Assembly (NCBI RefSeq): GCF_006539565.1
Contig: NZ_BJNG01000036.1
Coordinates: 82,155 to 146,154 of the forward strand
Reading direction: 5' to 3'
DNA length: 64,000 bases
DNA from: Pseudonocardia hydrocarbonoxydans
GTDB lineage: Bacteria; Actinomycetota; Actinomycetes; Mycobacteriales; Pseudonocardiaceae
Below the pieces are notes generated by a model. The model had not been told where the DNA came from, did no database searches, and saw only the letters and a program-made list of their open reading frames with translations. The translations under genes and the position numbers were made by a program. This document shows, piece by piece, positions 10,208-17,934 of the stretch (position 1 is the first letter of the stretch; every line of letters starts with the position of its first letter).

Positions 10208-11415
10208 AGGCGGGCGCCCCGCGGGAGCGTCGGGACGTCGACCGGCACGGTGTCGGGGTAGATCAGGCCGCTGCCGGTGTTGAGCACCACCACGTCCTCG
10301 GTGCCGTCGAGCCAGCCGCTCTCGCGCAGCCGCCCGACCGCGGCCATGCACGCCGCGCCCTCCGGGCAGATCCAGGTGCCCTCGTCGCGGGCCAGCGCGC
10401 CCTGCGCGGCGAGCAGCTCGTCGTCGGTGACGGCCAGCGCGGTGCCGCCGGTGGCCCGCACGGCGTCGAGGACGAGGAAGTCGCCCAGCGCCTTCGGCAC
10501 CGTGATCCCGAAGGCGACGGTGCGCGGGTCCGCCGGGGTGACACCCGCGTCGAGCCCGGCGTCGAAGGCGTCGACGATCGGGGCGCAGCCCGCGGCCTGC
10601 ACCGCCACCAGCCGGGGGAGCGGGCCGCGCATCCAGCCCAGCTCGGCCATCTCCTGCAGCGCCTTGTGGATGGCGATGATGCCGACGCCGCCGCCGGTCG
10701 GGTAGAGGATGACGTCGGGCGCGCGCCAGCCCAGCTGCTCGACGATCTCGTAGCCCATCGTCTTCTTGCCCTCCAGCCGGTAGGGCTCGCGCAGCGTCGA
10801 GGTGTCCTGGACGCCCGGGCGCCGGGTCACGGCGTCGGCGACGATCGCGCCGGCGTCGCCGATGAGGCCGTCGACCAGGTACAGCTCGGCCCCGGCGACG
10901 ACGCACTCGCGCCGGGTGATGACCGGCGCGTCGACCGGCATCGCGATCAGGGCGCTCATCCCGGCGCGCGCGGCGTAGCAGGCCCAGGCCGCCCCGGCGT
11001 TGCCGTTGGTCGGCATGGCGATGCCGGTGACGCCCAGCTCGGCCGCCCGCGAGACGCCGACCGCGGCGCCGCGGGCCTTGAACGCCCCGGTCGGGACCAG
11101 CCCCTCGTCCTTCATCCGCAGCCGCGGGACGCCCAGCCGGGCGCCGTGGCGGGGGAGGTCGAGCAGGGGGGTCATGCCCTCGCCGAGGGTGACGACGTGC
11201 CGCTCGTCGCGCACCGGGAGCAGCTCGTGGTAGCGCCACAGGTCGGGGGCGCGCGTGGCGATCTGCGCCGGGCCGACGAGCCGCGCGGCGCGGTCGAGGT
11301 CGTATCGGGCCAGCAGCGGGGCGCCGAGCGGGGAGGTGCCCTGGACGGCGTCGGCGTCGTGGCGGGAGCCGTCGCGGGAGCAGTCGAGGTGGCTGAGCGT
11401 GGAGTACGAAGGCAC
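10204..11415 (-). CDS. thrC: threonine synthase
   Basis: A 403-residue PLP enzyme that converts O-phosphohomoserine to threonine. The PLP lysine lies in GAFKARG (Lys113). The phosphate-binding TGGGVGI loop and NGNAGAAWA motif are present. The N-terminal part (YSTLSHLDCS) matches the short class of threonine synthase that begins near a Cys-containing strand. Start at 11415 gives MPSYSTLSHLDC. It stands alone, apart from hom/thrB. The stop codon overlaps the convergent gene by 4 nt. Confidence 0.88.
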   Translation of the reverse strand: MPSYSTLSHLDCSRDGSRHDADAVQGTSPLGAPLLARYDLDRAARLVGPAQIATRAPDLWRYHELLPVRDERHVVTLGEGMTPLLDLPRHGARLGVPRLRMKDEGLVPTGAFKARGAAVGVSRAAELGVTGIAMPTNGNAGAAWACYAARAGMSALIAMPVDAPVITRRECVVAGAELYLVDGLIGDAGAIVADAVTRRPGVQDTSTLREPYRLEGKKTMGYEIVEQLGWRAPDVILYPTGGGVGIIAIHKALQEMAELGWMRGPLPRLVAVQAAGCAPIVDAFDAGLDAGVTPADPRTVAFGITVPKALGDFLVLDAVRATGGTALAVTDDELLAAQGALARDEGTWICPEGAACMAAVGRLRESGWLDGTEDVVVLNTGSGLIYPDTVPVDVPTLPRGARL

Positions 11416-11743
11416 CGGGTCAGCGTGCCCGCACTCACCGTCGGCGACGGGACCGGGCCGCGACGGGGTCCCGTCCGGCCGATCGGGCTGGGCCGTCCGG
11501 GTGGCGCGGGGGCGGCGTCGGGCTCACGGTGTGTGGTGCGTCACGCCGAGCGGCTCGTGACGCACGGCAACCGGTCGTGTCACGTACGGTCACCCGCTCG
11601 TGGCGCTGGGCCGACTGCTCGTCGCGCCGGGGCGAATGGTCGCCGCCCGATGCTCTGACCGGGCGTGTTCGGGCGCCTCCATCGAGTTAGCGTCCCTCAC
11701 CGAAAGAGATAAGTTGATCACCGAGGGTTCCGGAGGCTCCCCC
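11416..11743. promoter_or_regulatory. 328-bp intergenic region with a 10-bp inverted repeat
   Basis: This region separates divergent thrC and the DoxX gene and carries both promoters. The only clear structure is a perfect inverted repeat, GTGCGTCACG (11536-11545) and CGTGACGCAC (11556-11565), followed by related CGTGTCACGTAC at about 11575. It could be an operator or a hairpin. A weakly AT-richer stretch (AAAGAGATAAGTTGATCA, 11703-11720) precedes the DoxX ribosome site. I see no gene. Confidence 0.45.
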
Positions 11744-12361
11744 ATGAACCGTCCCCTGCCCGCGCCGCTGCGCGACGTGGCCCTGCTCATCGCCCGGGTG
11801 CTGCTCGGGGTCGTGATGTTCGCCCACGGCTACCAGAAGATGGTCATCAACGGCATCGGCCGCACCACCGAGGGCTTCGAGTCGCTGAGCATCCCGCTGG
11901 CGATCGTGTCGGCGTCGTTCGTCACCGTCGTCGAGTTCGCCGGCAGCGCGCTGCTCATCGCCGGGGCCCTCACGCCGTTCGTCAGCGCCTGCAACCTGGT
12001 GATCATGGCCGGTGCCGCGGTGTTCGTGCACGCCCAGAACGGCATCTTCGTCGCCGACGGCGGGTGGGAGCTGGTCGGCGTCATCGGGGCCGGGTTCCTG
12101 CTGCTCGCCGCGTCCGGCCCGGGCCGCTACAGCGTCGACCACCTGATCAACAACCGGCAGCGGGAGGACCGCGAGGCGCTGGCCCGCGCGCAGTCCGCGT
12201 GGCCGCGCGGCACCGACGCCCCGCCCGCGCGCACCCCGGTCTCCCACCGGGCCTCCGCGGCCGACCTGTGGACCCCGCCCGGCGGCCTCACCGCCGGTGC
12301 CCCGCTGCCGCGGCGCAGCGCCCGGGTGCACGCCCCCGCGGACGTCCGCACCCCCCGCTGA
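11744..12361 (+). CDS. DoxX family membrane protein
   Basis: A 205-residue membrane protein with four hydrophobic segments in the first 145 residues, beginning LLIARVLLGVVMFAHGYQK, the DoxX opening with its conserved HG. The last ~60 residues are a charged, proline-rich cytoplasmic tail. DoxX proteins of actinobacteria have been tied to thiol and redox stress complexes in the membrane, but no partner is encoded here. ATG at 11744 has GGAGG at 11732-11736; upstream in-frame starts lack this. Confidence 0.85.
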   Translation: MNRPLPAPLRDVALLIARVLLGVVMFAHGYQKMVINGIGRTTEGFESLSIPLAIVSASFVTVVEFAGSALLIAGALTPFVSACNLVIMAGAAVFVHAQNGIFVADGGWELVGVIGAGFLLLAASGPGRYSVDHLINNRQREDREALARAQSAWPRGTDAPPARTPVSHRASAADLWTPPGGLTAGAPLPRRSARVHAPADVRTPR

Positions 12362-12368
12362 CCGACGC

Positions 12369-12400
12369 GCCGCGGGTCCACCGGCCGGTGGACCCGCGGC
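12369..12400. terminator. 32-bp perfect palindrome, bidirectional terminator
   Basis: The two 16-nt arms (12369-12384 and 12385-12400; core GGGTCCACCGG) are perfect and have no spacer. They lie between the stop codons of the DoxX gene and the SRPBCC gene, which converge, so they probably end both transcripts. Confidence 0.65.
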
Positions 12401-12425
12401 GGCGGGGTTCGGTGGTGACGGGGGC

Positions 12426-12908
12426 TCAGCGGGCGGCCTCGCCCAGCCTCTCGATGCTGGCCGCCATCTGCTCCTCGGACACCCGGGGGTACAGGGCGAG
12501 CGCGCCCTCGTCGGTGACCCCGCTCCAGTCGTAGGTGTGGGTGACGCGGGTGCCGCCCTCGGGGGTGGGCTCGAGCTCCCAGCCGTAGGTGTGGCCGCTC
12601 GGGTCGAGCTCGCCGATGATGTGGGCCAGCGAGCCGGGCGGGTGGATCGAGGGGGCCCAGGCGATGCGGCGGCCGGGCTCGAAGTCGGTGACCTCGCTGC
12701 GCATCGCGTAGTCGCCGATGCCGTCCTGGTTCATCCGCATGACGAACTCGTCGCCGACGGCGGTGACCGGGCCGCCGGAGTCGAGGCCGCGCAGCATTCC
12801 TGCGCCGTCGAGCTCGGTGTGCCGGCCCGGGTCGGCGAGCAGGGCGAACGCCTTCTCCGGCGGCGCGTCGATCGTGCCGCTGACCTGCAGGCTGCGGTCC
12901 TCGCTCAT
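12426..12908 (-). CDS. SRPBCC family protein (polyketide cyclase/dehydrase-like)
   Basis: A 160-residue protein with the START-like helix-grip pattern: SLQVSGTIDAPPEKAFALLADPGRH at the start, central GRRIAWAPS and YGWELEP strands, and a C-terminal amphipathic helix (SEEQMAASIERL). Such proteins bind hydrophobic ligands; no enzyme activity can be assigned. The ATG at 12908 has GGAGGATC just upstream and fits the domain; an in-frame extension to 12977 has no such site. Confidence 0.82.
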   Translation of the reverse strand: MSEDRSLQVSGTIDAPPEKAFALLADPGRHTELDGAGMLRGLDSGGPVTAVGDEFVMRMNQDGIGDYAMRSEVTDFEPGRRIAWAPSIHPPGSLAHIIGELDPSGHTYGWELEPTPEGGTRVTHTYDWSGVTDEGALALYPRVSEEQMAASIERLGEAAR

Positions 12909-13003
12909 GTGGATCCTCCATCGACGGTGATGTGGTCGTGCGGGGTGCATCCACCCACGCCGCGCGATGGGCGTCAACCGCGCCCGTGCACTTGGATGGG
13001 GAG

Positions 13004-14035
13004 ATGACGACCGACGCCGTACCGGCCGCGCCGCTCGCCGAGTGGTTCCGGACCGCGGTGCCGGGAGTGGCCGACGGACCGCTGACCGTCGCGCGGATCT
13101 CCGGCGGCCACTCCAACCTGACCTACCGCGTCACCGACGCCGCCGGTGCGACGTGGGCGCTGCGCCGTCCGCCCACCGGCATGGTCCTGGCCACCGCGCA
13201 CGACATGGAGCGCGAGTGGCGGTTCCTGGTCGCGCTCGACGGAACGCCGGTGCCGGTCGCGGAGCCGGTCGCGCTGTGCACCGACCCGGGCGTCATCGGG
13301 GCCGGGTTCTACGTGATGGGCTTCGTGGAGGGCGACGTGCTGGGCGACGCGGCGTCCGGGCACCGCCTGAAGCCCGCGGCCCGCCACGCCGCCGGTCTGG
13401 ACACGGTCGACGTGCTCGCCGCGCTGCACGCCGTCGATCCCGACGAGGTGGGGCTGGGCGACCTGCGCCGTCCCGGCGGCTATCTGGAGCGGCAGCTGCG
13501 CCGCTGGCACCGGCAGGTGCACGCCTCGGACGTGCCCGACCTGGGCGTCATCGACGCCGCGCACGACCGGCTCGCCGCGCGCGCCGCCGCGCTGCCGCCG
13601 TCGGAGGTGCGGATCGCCCACGGCGACTTCCGGCTGGGCAACCTCGCCGTCGGCCCGGACGGGACGGTCCGCGCCGTCTTCGACTGGGAGCTCGCCACGC
13701 TCGGCGACCCGCTCGCCGACCTCGGCTGGCTCGTCGCCTCCTGGGGCCGGCCCGGCGACAGCGTCCCCGCGACGCTGGCCGGCCCGAGCATGGTCGAGGG
13801 CTGGCCCGGGCGCGAGGAGCTGGTGGCCCGCTACGCCGAGCGCTCCGGCCGAGACGTCGCCGACCTGGACTTCTACGTCGCCTTCGCCCGCTGGCGCTCG
13901 TCGTGCATCGGGGCCGGGGTGTACAGCCGCTACGCCGGGGGCGTCATGGGCTCCGCCGAGGACGCGGGCGCGCTGGCCGCCCGGCTCGAGGCGTTCCACA
14001 CGCAGGCGCAGGCGGCGTACGACGCGCTCGCCTGA
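13004..14035 (+). CDS. phosphotransferase family protein (APH-like, FadE-associated type)
   Basis: A 343-residue kinase-fold protein. The catalytic loop HGDFRLGNLAV and the metal-binding VFDWELATLGDPLADLGWL are intact. The N-terminal SGGHSNLTYRV resembles the phosphate-binding loop of the ACAD10/Rv-type acyl-CoA-associated phosphotransferases rather than antibiotic kinases. Such proteins sit beside acyl-CoA dehydrogenases in many actinobacteria; none is next to it here. The start ATG at 13004 has GGGGAG upstream. Confidence 0.85.
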   Translation: MTTDAVPAAPLAEWFRTAVPGVADGPLTVARISGGHSNLTYRVTDAAGATWALRRPPTGMVLATAHDMEREWRFLVALDGTPVPVAEPVALCTDPGVIGAGFYVMGFVEGDVLGDAASGHRLKPAARHAAGLDTVDVLAALHAVDPDEVGLGDLRRPGGYLERQLRRWHRQVHASDVPDLGVIDAAHDRLAARAAALPPSEVRIAHGDFRLGNLAVGPDGTVRAVFDWELATLGDPLADLGWLVASWGRPGDSVPATLAGPSMVEGWPGREELVARYAERSGRDVADLDFYVAFARWRSSCIGAGVYSRYAGGVMGSAEDAGALAARLEAFHTQAQAAYDALA

Positions 14036-14050
14036 CCCCCACCCCACCCC

Positions 14051-14200
14051 GCGAGTCCCCCGGATTCCGTCCGCGAGTCCCCCGATCCACGTCCCCGAGT
14101 CCCCCGATCCACGGCCCGAGTGCGGGGGACTCGCGCGCGGGAAACGGGGGACTCGCGTGCGGGAAACCGGGGACTCGCCGACGCAAGAAGGGGGACTCGC
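14051..14200. repeat. cluster of seven 11-nt repeats in two orientations
   Basis: The unit GCGAGTCCCCC (or its first-base variant) occurs three times forward, at 14051, 14073 and 14095. Its complement GGGGGACTCGC (one copy with a variant first base) occurs four times, starting at 14124, 14146, 14168 and 14190. Forward copies are spaced 22 nt, and so are the reverse copies. The set folds into competing hairpins between two convergent genes, so it can act as a bidirectional terminator. The regular array suggests a dispersed genomic repeat. Confidence 0.85.
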
Positions 14201-14211
14201 GGGGAGGGGGG

Positions 14212-14577
14212 TCAGGTGAGGGTGAGGGCCAGGGCGGCGGGGCCGGCGCCACGCCGCTGGGTGACCGCGGTGAGGATCCGGCCGAGCAGGCCGTACTTGC
14301 GCCGCACGGCGTCGCGGACGGCGCGCAGGCCCGCGTCGTCGAGCACGCGTGCGGTGGCGGGGACGGTCGGACCGGTGACGGTGCCGCGCCGGTCGCACAC
14401 CGCGAGCGTCGCCTCGCCGGAGCGGCGGGCGCGCGCGACCTTGCCGGTGCCGGCCATCGTCCAGACGCCGAGCTCGCCGCCGTCGAGCGGGACGATCCAG
14501 ACCGGGGTCGGCACCCCGGTGCCGTCGCGCCGGAACGTCGTGAGCTGCACGAACCGGGCGTCGGCCAGCGGGGTCAT
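14212..14577 (-). CDS. PPOX-class F420-dependent oxidoreductase-like protein
   Basis: A 121-residue split beta-barrel protein. The pattern FVQLTTFRRDGTGVPTPVWIV followed by LGVWTMAGTGKVARARR and a strand with VTGPTVPATARVL is that of the PPOX-class, F420-binding family common in actinobacteria (Rv0121/Rv2074-like). The substrate is unknown. ATG at 14577 overlaps the P450 stop codon by 4 nt (ATGA), so the two are translationally coupled and may act together. Confidence 0.82.
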   Translation of the reverse strand: MTPLADARFVQLTTFRRDGTGVPTPVWIVPLDGGELGVWTMAGTGKVARARRSGEATLAVCDRRGTVTGPTVPATARVLDDAGLRAVRDAVRRKYGLLGRILTAVTQRRGAGPAALALTLT

Positions 14578-15878
14578 GCGTCGACGGTAGCCGGGGTGAG
14601 CCGGGCAGGCATCGCGTCGTAGCCGCGCAGCACGCGGGTGGGCCGCCGGTGCGGCGGGCCGGACGGCGCGAGCTCGGGGAAGCGGTCGAACAGCGCGCGC
14701 AGCCCCACCTCGCCCTCCATCCGCGCGAGCCCGGCGCCCAGGCAGTAGTGGATGCCGCTGGAGAAGGCGATGTGGTCGCCCGCGTTGGCGCGGCCGACGT
14801 CGAAGGCCCCGGGGTCGGTGAACACCGCCGGGTCGCGGTTGGCGCCGCCGAGCATGATCACGACGACCTGCCCGGCGCGCAGCGGCTCGCCCGCGACGGT
14901 GGTGTGACGCAGCGCGATGCGGCCGGTGCGCTGGACCGGTGAGTCCAGCCGCAGCACCTCGTCGACGGCGCGGGGCCACAGCGCCGGGTCGGCCTGCAGC
15001 CGGGCGAGCTGGTCGGGGTGGGAGGTGAGCAGCGCGGCGCCGTTGCCGATGAGGTTGACGGTGGTCTCGAACCCCGCCGCGAGCAGCAGCATCGCGATCG
15101 AGGTCAGCTCGTCGTCGGAGAGCTTGCCCTCCTCGCCGTGGGCGTGCACGAGCGCGGAGAGGATGTTGTCGCCGGGGTGGCGCCGCAGGTGGGCGAAGTG
15201 GCCCTGCATCCAGTCGGCCAGCGCGGTGAGGTCGGACTCCGAGCGGCGGAACTCCGACCAGGACAGCCCGGCGTCGAGCGAGAGCGCCCCGCCCGCGCCC
15301 CACTCCAGGAACTGCCGGCGCATCTCCACCGGCGCGCCGAGCATCTCCGCGATGACGGTGGCGGGCAGCAGGGCGGCGTAGTCGTCGATGAGGTCGGCGT
15401 GCGGGCCGCGCATGTCGTCGAGCAGGCCGGCGGCGATCTGCTCGGTGCGGGTGCGCAGCGCGGCCACGGCCCGGGCGCTGAACGCCCTGGTCACGAGCTT
15501 GCGGTAGCGGGTGTGGTCGGGCGCGTCGACCGAGAGCATCGACGGCGGTGTGACCGGCCCGAGCGGCCCGCGGCCCCCGGCCCGCACGAGCGCCCGCAGC
15601 GCGGCGGGCGCCTGCCCGCTCGGCCCGCCGACGACCCCGCAGTCGGGGCTGCGCAGGATCGCGGTGGCGACGTCGTGGTGGGCGGTGTTGAGCACGATCC
15701 CGTTGTCGACGAGCCGGCCCCGCTCGCGCAGGTCGTCGTAGTGGCGGAACGGGTCGGCGATCATCACCGGGTCGACCATCAGCCGGGCGGTCGGGTCGCC
15801 GGCCCGGACGCGGCGCTCGACGGCGCGGCGGATCATGCCGTGGCGCAGCCCCCAGCGGATCGCCTGACGGACCACCAT
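14574..15878 (-). CDS. cytochrome P450
   Basis: A 434-residue soluble bacterial P450. The heme loop FSSGIHYCLGAGLA places the thiolate at Cys379. The I-helix oxygen-activation motif AAGFETT, the K-helix EVLR and the downstream PERF-equivalent region (FDVGRANAGDH) are present. It has no fused reductase, so it needs a separate ferredoxin. It is the first gene of a two-gene unit with the F420-type protein. A pair of dyad operators lies 15-57 bp upstream of its ATG. Confidence 0.93.
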   Translation of the reverse strand: MVVRQAIRWGLRHGMIRRAVERRVRAGDPTARLMVDPVMIADPFRHYDDLRERGRLVDNGIVLNTAHHDVATAILRSPDCGVVGGPSGQAPAALRALVRAGGRGPLGPVTPPSMLSVDAPDHTRYRKLVTRAFSARAVAALRTRTEQIAAGLLDDMRGPHADLIDDYAALLPATVIAEMLGAPVEMRRQFLEWGAGGALSLDAGLSWSEFRRSESDLTALADWMQGHFAHLRRHPGDNILSALVHAHGEEGKLSDDELTSIAMLLLAAGFETTVNLIGNGAALLTSHPDQLARLQADPALWPRAVDEVLRLDSPVQRTGRIALRHTTVAGEPLRAGQVVVIMLGGANRDPAVFTDPGAFDVGRANAGDHIAFSSGIHYCLGAGLARMEGEVGLRALFDRFPELAPSGPPHRRPTRVLRGYDAMPARLTPATVDA

Positions 15879-15892
15879 GTCGACCTCCCGAT

Positions 15893-15935
15893 AACCTACC
15901 GACGGTAACCTCCGCCGAACCTACCGCCGGTAACC
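15893..15935. promoter_or_regulatory. two tandem dyad operators upstream of the P450
   Basis: AACCTACCGACGGTAACC (15893-15910) and AACCTACCGCCGGTAACC (15918-15935) differ at one base and are 25 bp apart, so they lie on roughly the same helix face. Each contains the dyad TACCG-N-CGGTA. The layout is typical of TetR-family control. No TetR gene is adjacent, so the regulator is elsewhere or acts from outside the window. Confidence 0.65.
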
Positions 15936-15971
15936 CCGGTCGTGCCAGCGCCGGGTGAGAGGATCGGGCCG

Positions 15972-16865
15972 GTGAAGCTGTGGGCGGTCAGTGACCTGCA
16001 CGTGCGCCATCCCGACAACCGCGCGGTCGCCGAGGACCTCCGCCCGGAGTCCGGCGACGACTGGCTGGTCGTCGCGGGCGACGTCGCCGAGCAGGTCGAG
16101 GACGTCGTCCGCACCCTGGCGCTGCTGCGCAGCCGGTGGGCCCGGGTGATCTGGGTGCCCGGCAACCACGAGCTGTGGACGCGCGCGAAGGAGGCGGAGC
16201 CGCTGCGCGGGGTCGCCCGCTACGAGCGGCTGGTCCGGGAGTGCCGCGCGCTGGGCGTCGACACCCCGCAGGACCCGTTCCCGGTGTGGACGGGGCCGGG
16301 CGGGCCGGTCGTCGTCGCGCCGCTGTTCCTGCTGTTCGACTACTCGTTCCTGCCCGACGGCGCGACGACCCCGCAGGAGGGCCTGGCCATCGCGCGCTCG
16401 GCGGGGGTGGTCTGCACCGACGAGTTCCTGCTGCACCCCGACCCGTACCCGGACCGCGCGGCCTGGTGTGCCGCGCGGGTGCAGGAGTCGCGCGCCCGCC
16501 TGGACGCCGTCGACCCGGCGCTGCCCACGGTGCTGGTGAACCACTGGCCGCTGACCCGGCTGCCCACGCGGGTGCTGCGCCACCCGGAGTTCGCCCTGTG
16601 GTGCGGCACGACCGCCACCGCCGACTGGCACGTGCGCTACCGCGCGCGGGCGGTGGTCTACGGGCACCTGCACATCCCGCGCGTCACGGTGGAGGACGGC
16701 GTCCGCTTCGTAGAGGCGTCGCTGGGCTACCCGCGGGAGTGGAAGGCCCGGGCGGAGCGTCGAGGGCGCGCCGACCCGGTGCCGCGCCAGGTCCTGCCGG
16801 CACCCGCGACCCTCCCGGATCCCGGAACCACCACCACGTCAGCAGCCACGCCCCCGGCCCGGTGA
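15972..16865 (+). CDS. metallophosphoesterase family protein
   Basis: A 297-residue calcineurin-like phosphoesterase. The ordered metal motifs are VSDLHV, VAGDVAE, WVPGNHELW, a lone VNHWP and YGHLHIPR. The middle holds an insertion (PLFLLFDYSFLPDGATTPQ) typical of actinobacterial members. GTG at 15972 is chosen because VKLWAVSDLHV begins directly at the first strand, with GAGAGGA upstream; GTG at 15942 is in frame. The 3' end overlaps the antisense tail of the next small membrane gene by 182 nt. Confidence 0.85.
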   Translation: MKLWAVSDLHVRHPDNRAVAEDLRPESGDDWLVVAGDVAEQVEDVVRTLALLRSRWARVIWVPGNHELWTRAKEAEPLRGVARYERLVRECRALGVDTPQDPFPVWTGPGGPVVVAPLFLLFDYSFLPDGATTPQEGLAIARSAGVVCTDEFLLHPDPYPDRAAWCAARVQESRARLDAVDPALPTVLVNHWPLTRLPTRVLRHPEFALWCGTTATADWHVRYRARAVVYGHLHIPRVTVEDGVRFVEASLGYPREWKARAERRGRADPVPRQVLPAPATLPDPGTTTTSAATPPAR

Positions 16866-17001
16866 CGACCAGGATCGCGATCGCCAGCCAGCCCGTCTCG
16901 TACACGAACCCGGTGGCGACCCAGCCCGCGATCCACACGGCCATCAGCGCCGTGCGCCGGCGGATCAGCCTGCGGTGGACGACCGTGAGCGGCTCCCGCA
17001 T
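16684..17001 (-). CDS. small membrane protein, unknown function
   Basis: A 105-residue protein with two hydrophobic segments separated by a short turn (LMAVWIAGWVATGFVYETG and LAIAILVVTGPGAWLLTWWW), a basic N terminus and a Pro/Gly-rich C-terminal tail. ATG at 17001 is preferred; an in-frame ATG at 17034 is possible. The last ~60 codons lie antisense to the metallophosphoesterase gene. The membrane part is outside that overlap, so the gene looks real, but the tail is poorly constrained. Confidence 0.55.
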   Translation of the reverse strand: MREPLTVVHRRLIRRRTALMAVWIAGWVATGFVYETGWLAIAILVVTGPGAWLLTWWWFRDPGGSRVPAGPGAAPGRRALDAPPGPSTPAGSPATPLRSGRRPPP

Positions 17002-17046
17002 GTCGGTGACGACCACCGCCCGGCTCCGGCGCACGGCACCCAGTCT

Positions 17047-17295
17047 CTACCCCCGCCTGCCGTAGCGCCGGTGGAACTTCTCGACCTGGCCCGCGGCGTC
17101 GAGCACGCGCGCCCCGCCCGTCCAGAAGGGGTGGGAGTAGGCGGTGACGTCGATCGTCACCAGCGGGTAGGTGTTGCCGTCGGTCCAGACGACGGTCTCC
17201 CGGGAGGTGGCGGTGGAGCGGGTGAGGAACCGGTCGCCGGTGGACTGGTCCTGGTAGACGACCGGGCCGTAGGCGGGGTGGATGTGCGGTCGCAC
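17047..17295 (-). CDS. rpmE2: 50S ribosomal protein bL31 type B
   Basis: An 82-residue ribosomal protein ([17 protein letters not shown] at the start, [14 protein letters not shown] near the middle). It lacks the CxxC zinc motif, so it is the zinc-independent paralogue that replaces zinc-type L31 when zinc is scarce. The GTG start has AAAGGAG five nt upstream (17301-17307 on the plus strand). The Zur-like dyad just upstream agrees with the known regulation of this paralogue in Streptomyces and mycobacteria. Confidence 0.93.
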   Translation of the reverse strand: MRPHIHPAYGPVVYQDQSTGDRFLTRSTATSRETVVWTDGNTYPLVTIDVTAYSHPFWTGGARVLDAAGQVEKFHRRYGRRG

Positions 17296-17308
17296 GACGA
17301 CTCCTTTG

Positions 17309-17327
17309 TTGACAACGATTGTCGTGT
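17309..17327. promoter_or_regulatory. probable Zur operator between rpmE2 and a divergent gene
   Basis: GACAACGATTGTC (17311-17323) is a perfect 5-bp dyad with a 3-nt centre, inside TTGACAACGATTGTCGTGT. It resembles actinobacterial Zur boxes, whose core is GAAAA-CGA/TCA-TTTTC. It lies directly before the rpmE2 ribosome site and 21 bp from the divergent ATG, so it could control both genes. Confidence 0.6.
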
Positions 17328-17343
17328 GCATCAACGTACAGGT

Positions 17344-17721
17344 ATGGAGTCCTGTTCCGGGTTCACGGCCCTGTCCTGCGTCTCGGCCGGCTGCGGGGTG
17401 GGCGACCCGGCGACGGTCGGGGCCGAGCTCGTCGACGAGCTGCGCGCGATCGTGCGGGCGAGCTCGCACGGCGTGCTGGTCAGCGCGGGGTGCCTGCTGG
17501 GCACCGCGTGCGCGGCCCGCCCCGTCGCGCCGGTGGTCGTCGTCCAGCCCTGCGACGAGGAACGCCGGCCCGTCTCCGGCGCGGTCGCCGTCGGCCCGCT
17601 GCGCACCACGGCTGACGTCGCCGCGTTCGCGCAGTGGCTGCGCGCCGGGGACCTCGACGCGCGCCTGCTCCCGCCGCACCTGCTCGACGCCGCCCGCCGC
17701 GCCGCCGCGCGCCGGGGCTGA
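17344..17721 (+). CDS. Cys-rich small protein, ferredoxin-like pattern
   Basis: A 125-residue protein with seven cysteines. Four are in the first 17 residues ([18 protein letters not shown]), two in [14 protein letters not shown] and one in VVQPCDEE. The fold cue (short beta strands around a Cys pair, then helices DVAAFAQWL and LDAARRAAA) recalls thioredoxin-like 2Fe-2S ferredoxins, but the Cys spacing is not diagnostic. Zinc binding is an alternative, given the shared probable Zur operator with rpmE2. ATG at 17344 is used; GTG at 17326 is in frame and would overlap the operator. Confidence 0.55.
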   Translation: MESCSGFTALSCVSAGCGVGDPATVGAELVDELRAIVRASSHGVLVSAGCLLGTACAARPVAPVVVVQPCDEERRPVSGAVAVGPLRTTADVAAFAQWLRAGDLDARLLPPHLLDAARRAAARRG

Positions 17722-17733
17722 CCCCGGCCCCCG

Positions 17734-17792
17734 CGTTGCAGTGGGGTGGCTCCACTGCAACCCGGTTGCAGTGAAGCCACCCCACTGCAACG
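17734..17792. repeat. nested inverted repeat built from TTGCAGTG units
   Basis: Outer arms 17734-17751 and 17775-17792 are perfectly complementary over 18 nt. Inside, 17753-17762 and 17764-17773 (CACTGCAACC/GGTTGCAGTG) form a second 10-bp hairpin. TTGCAGTG or its complement therefore appears four times, alternating in orientation. It follows the Cys-rich gene and may terminate it. Confidence 0.85.
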
Positions 17793-17934
17793 AAGGCGGG
17801 CGGGGCGCCGCGCGGGGCGGGGCGGGTGGGGTGGGGCCGCGCGGGGCGGGGCGGGCCGGCGGGGCGGGCGGCGGGCCGGCGCCGGACGCGAGCGGGCCGC
17901 GACACCCGGGGGCCGGCGTGGTGGGATGGCACCC
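17793..17934. other. G-rich leader before the GntR gene
   Basis: This stretch is strongly G-biased on the plus strand. Five G-runs of three or four are packed in 17814-17836, which would allow an intramolecular G-quadruplex in DNA or in the mRNA leader of the GntR gene. I see no gene here. Confidence 0.4.

Noticed and set aside
14051..14200. CRISPR-like regular repeats
   Set aside because: Units are only 11 nt, occur in both orientations, and the spacers are about 11 nt and related to each other; no cas genes are present.
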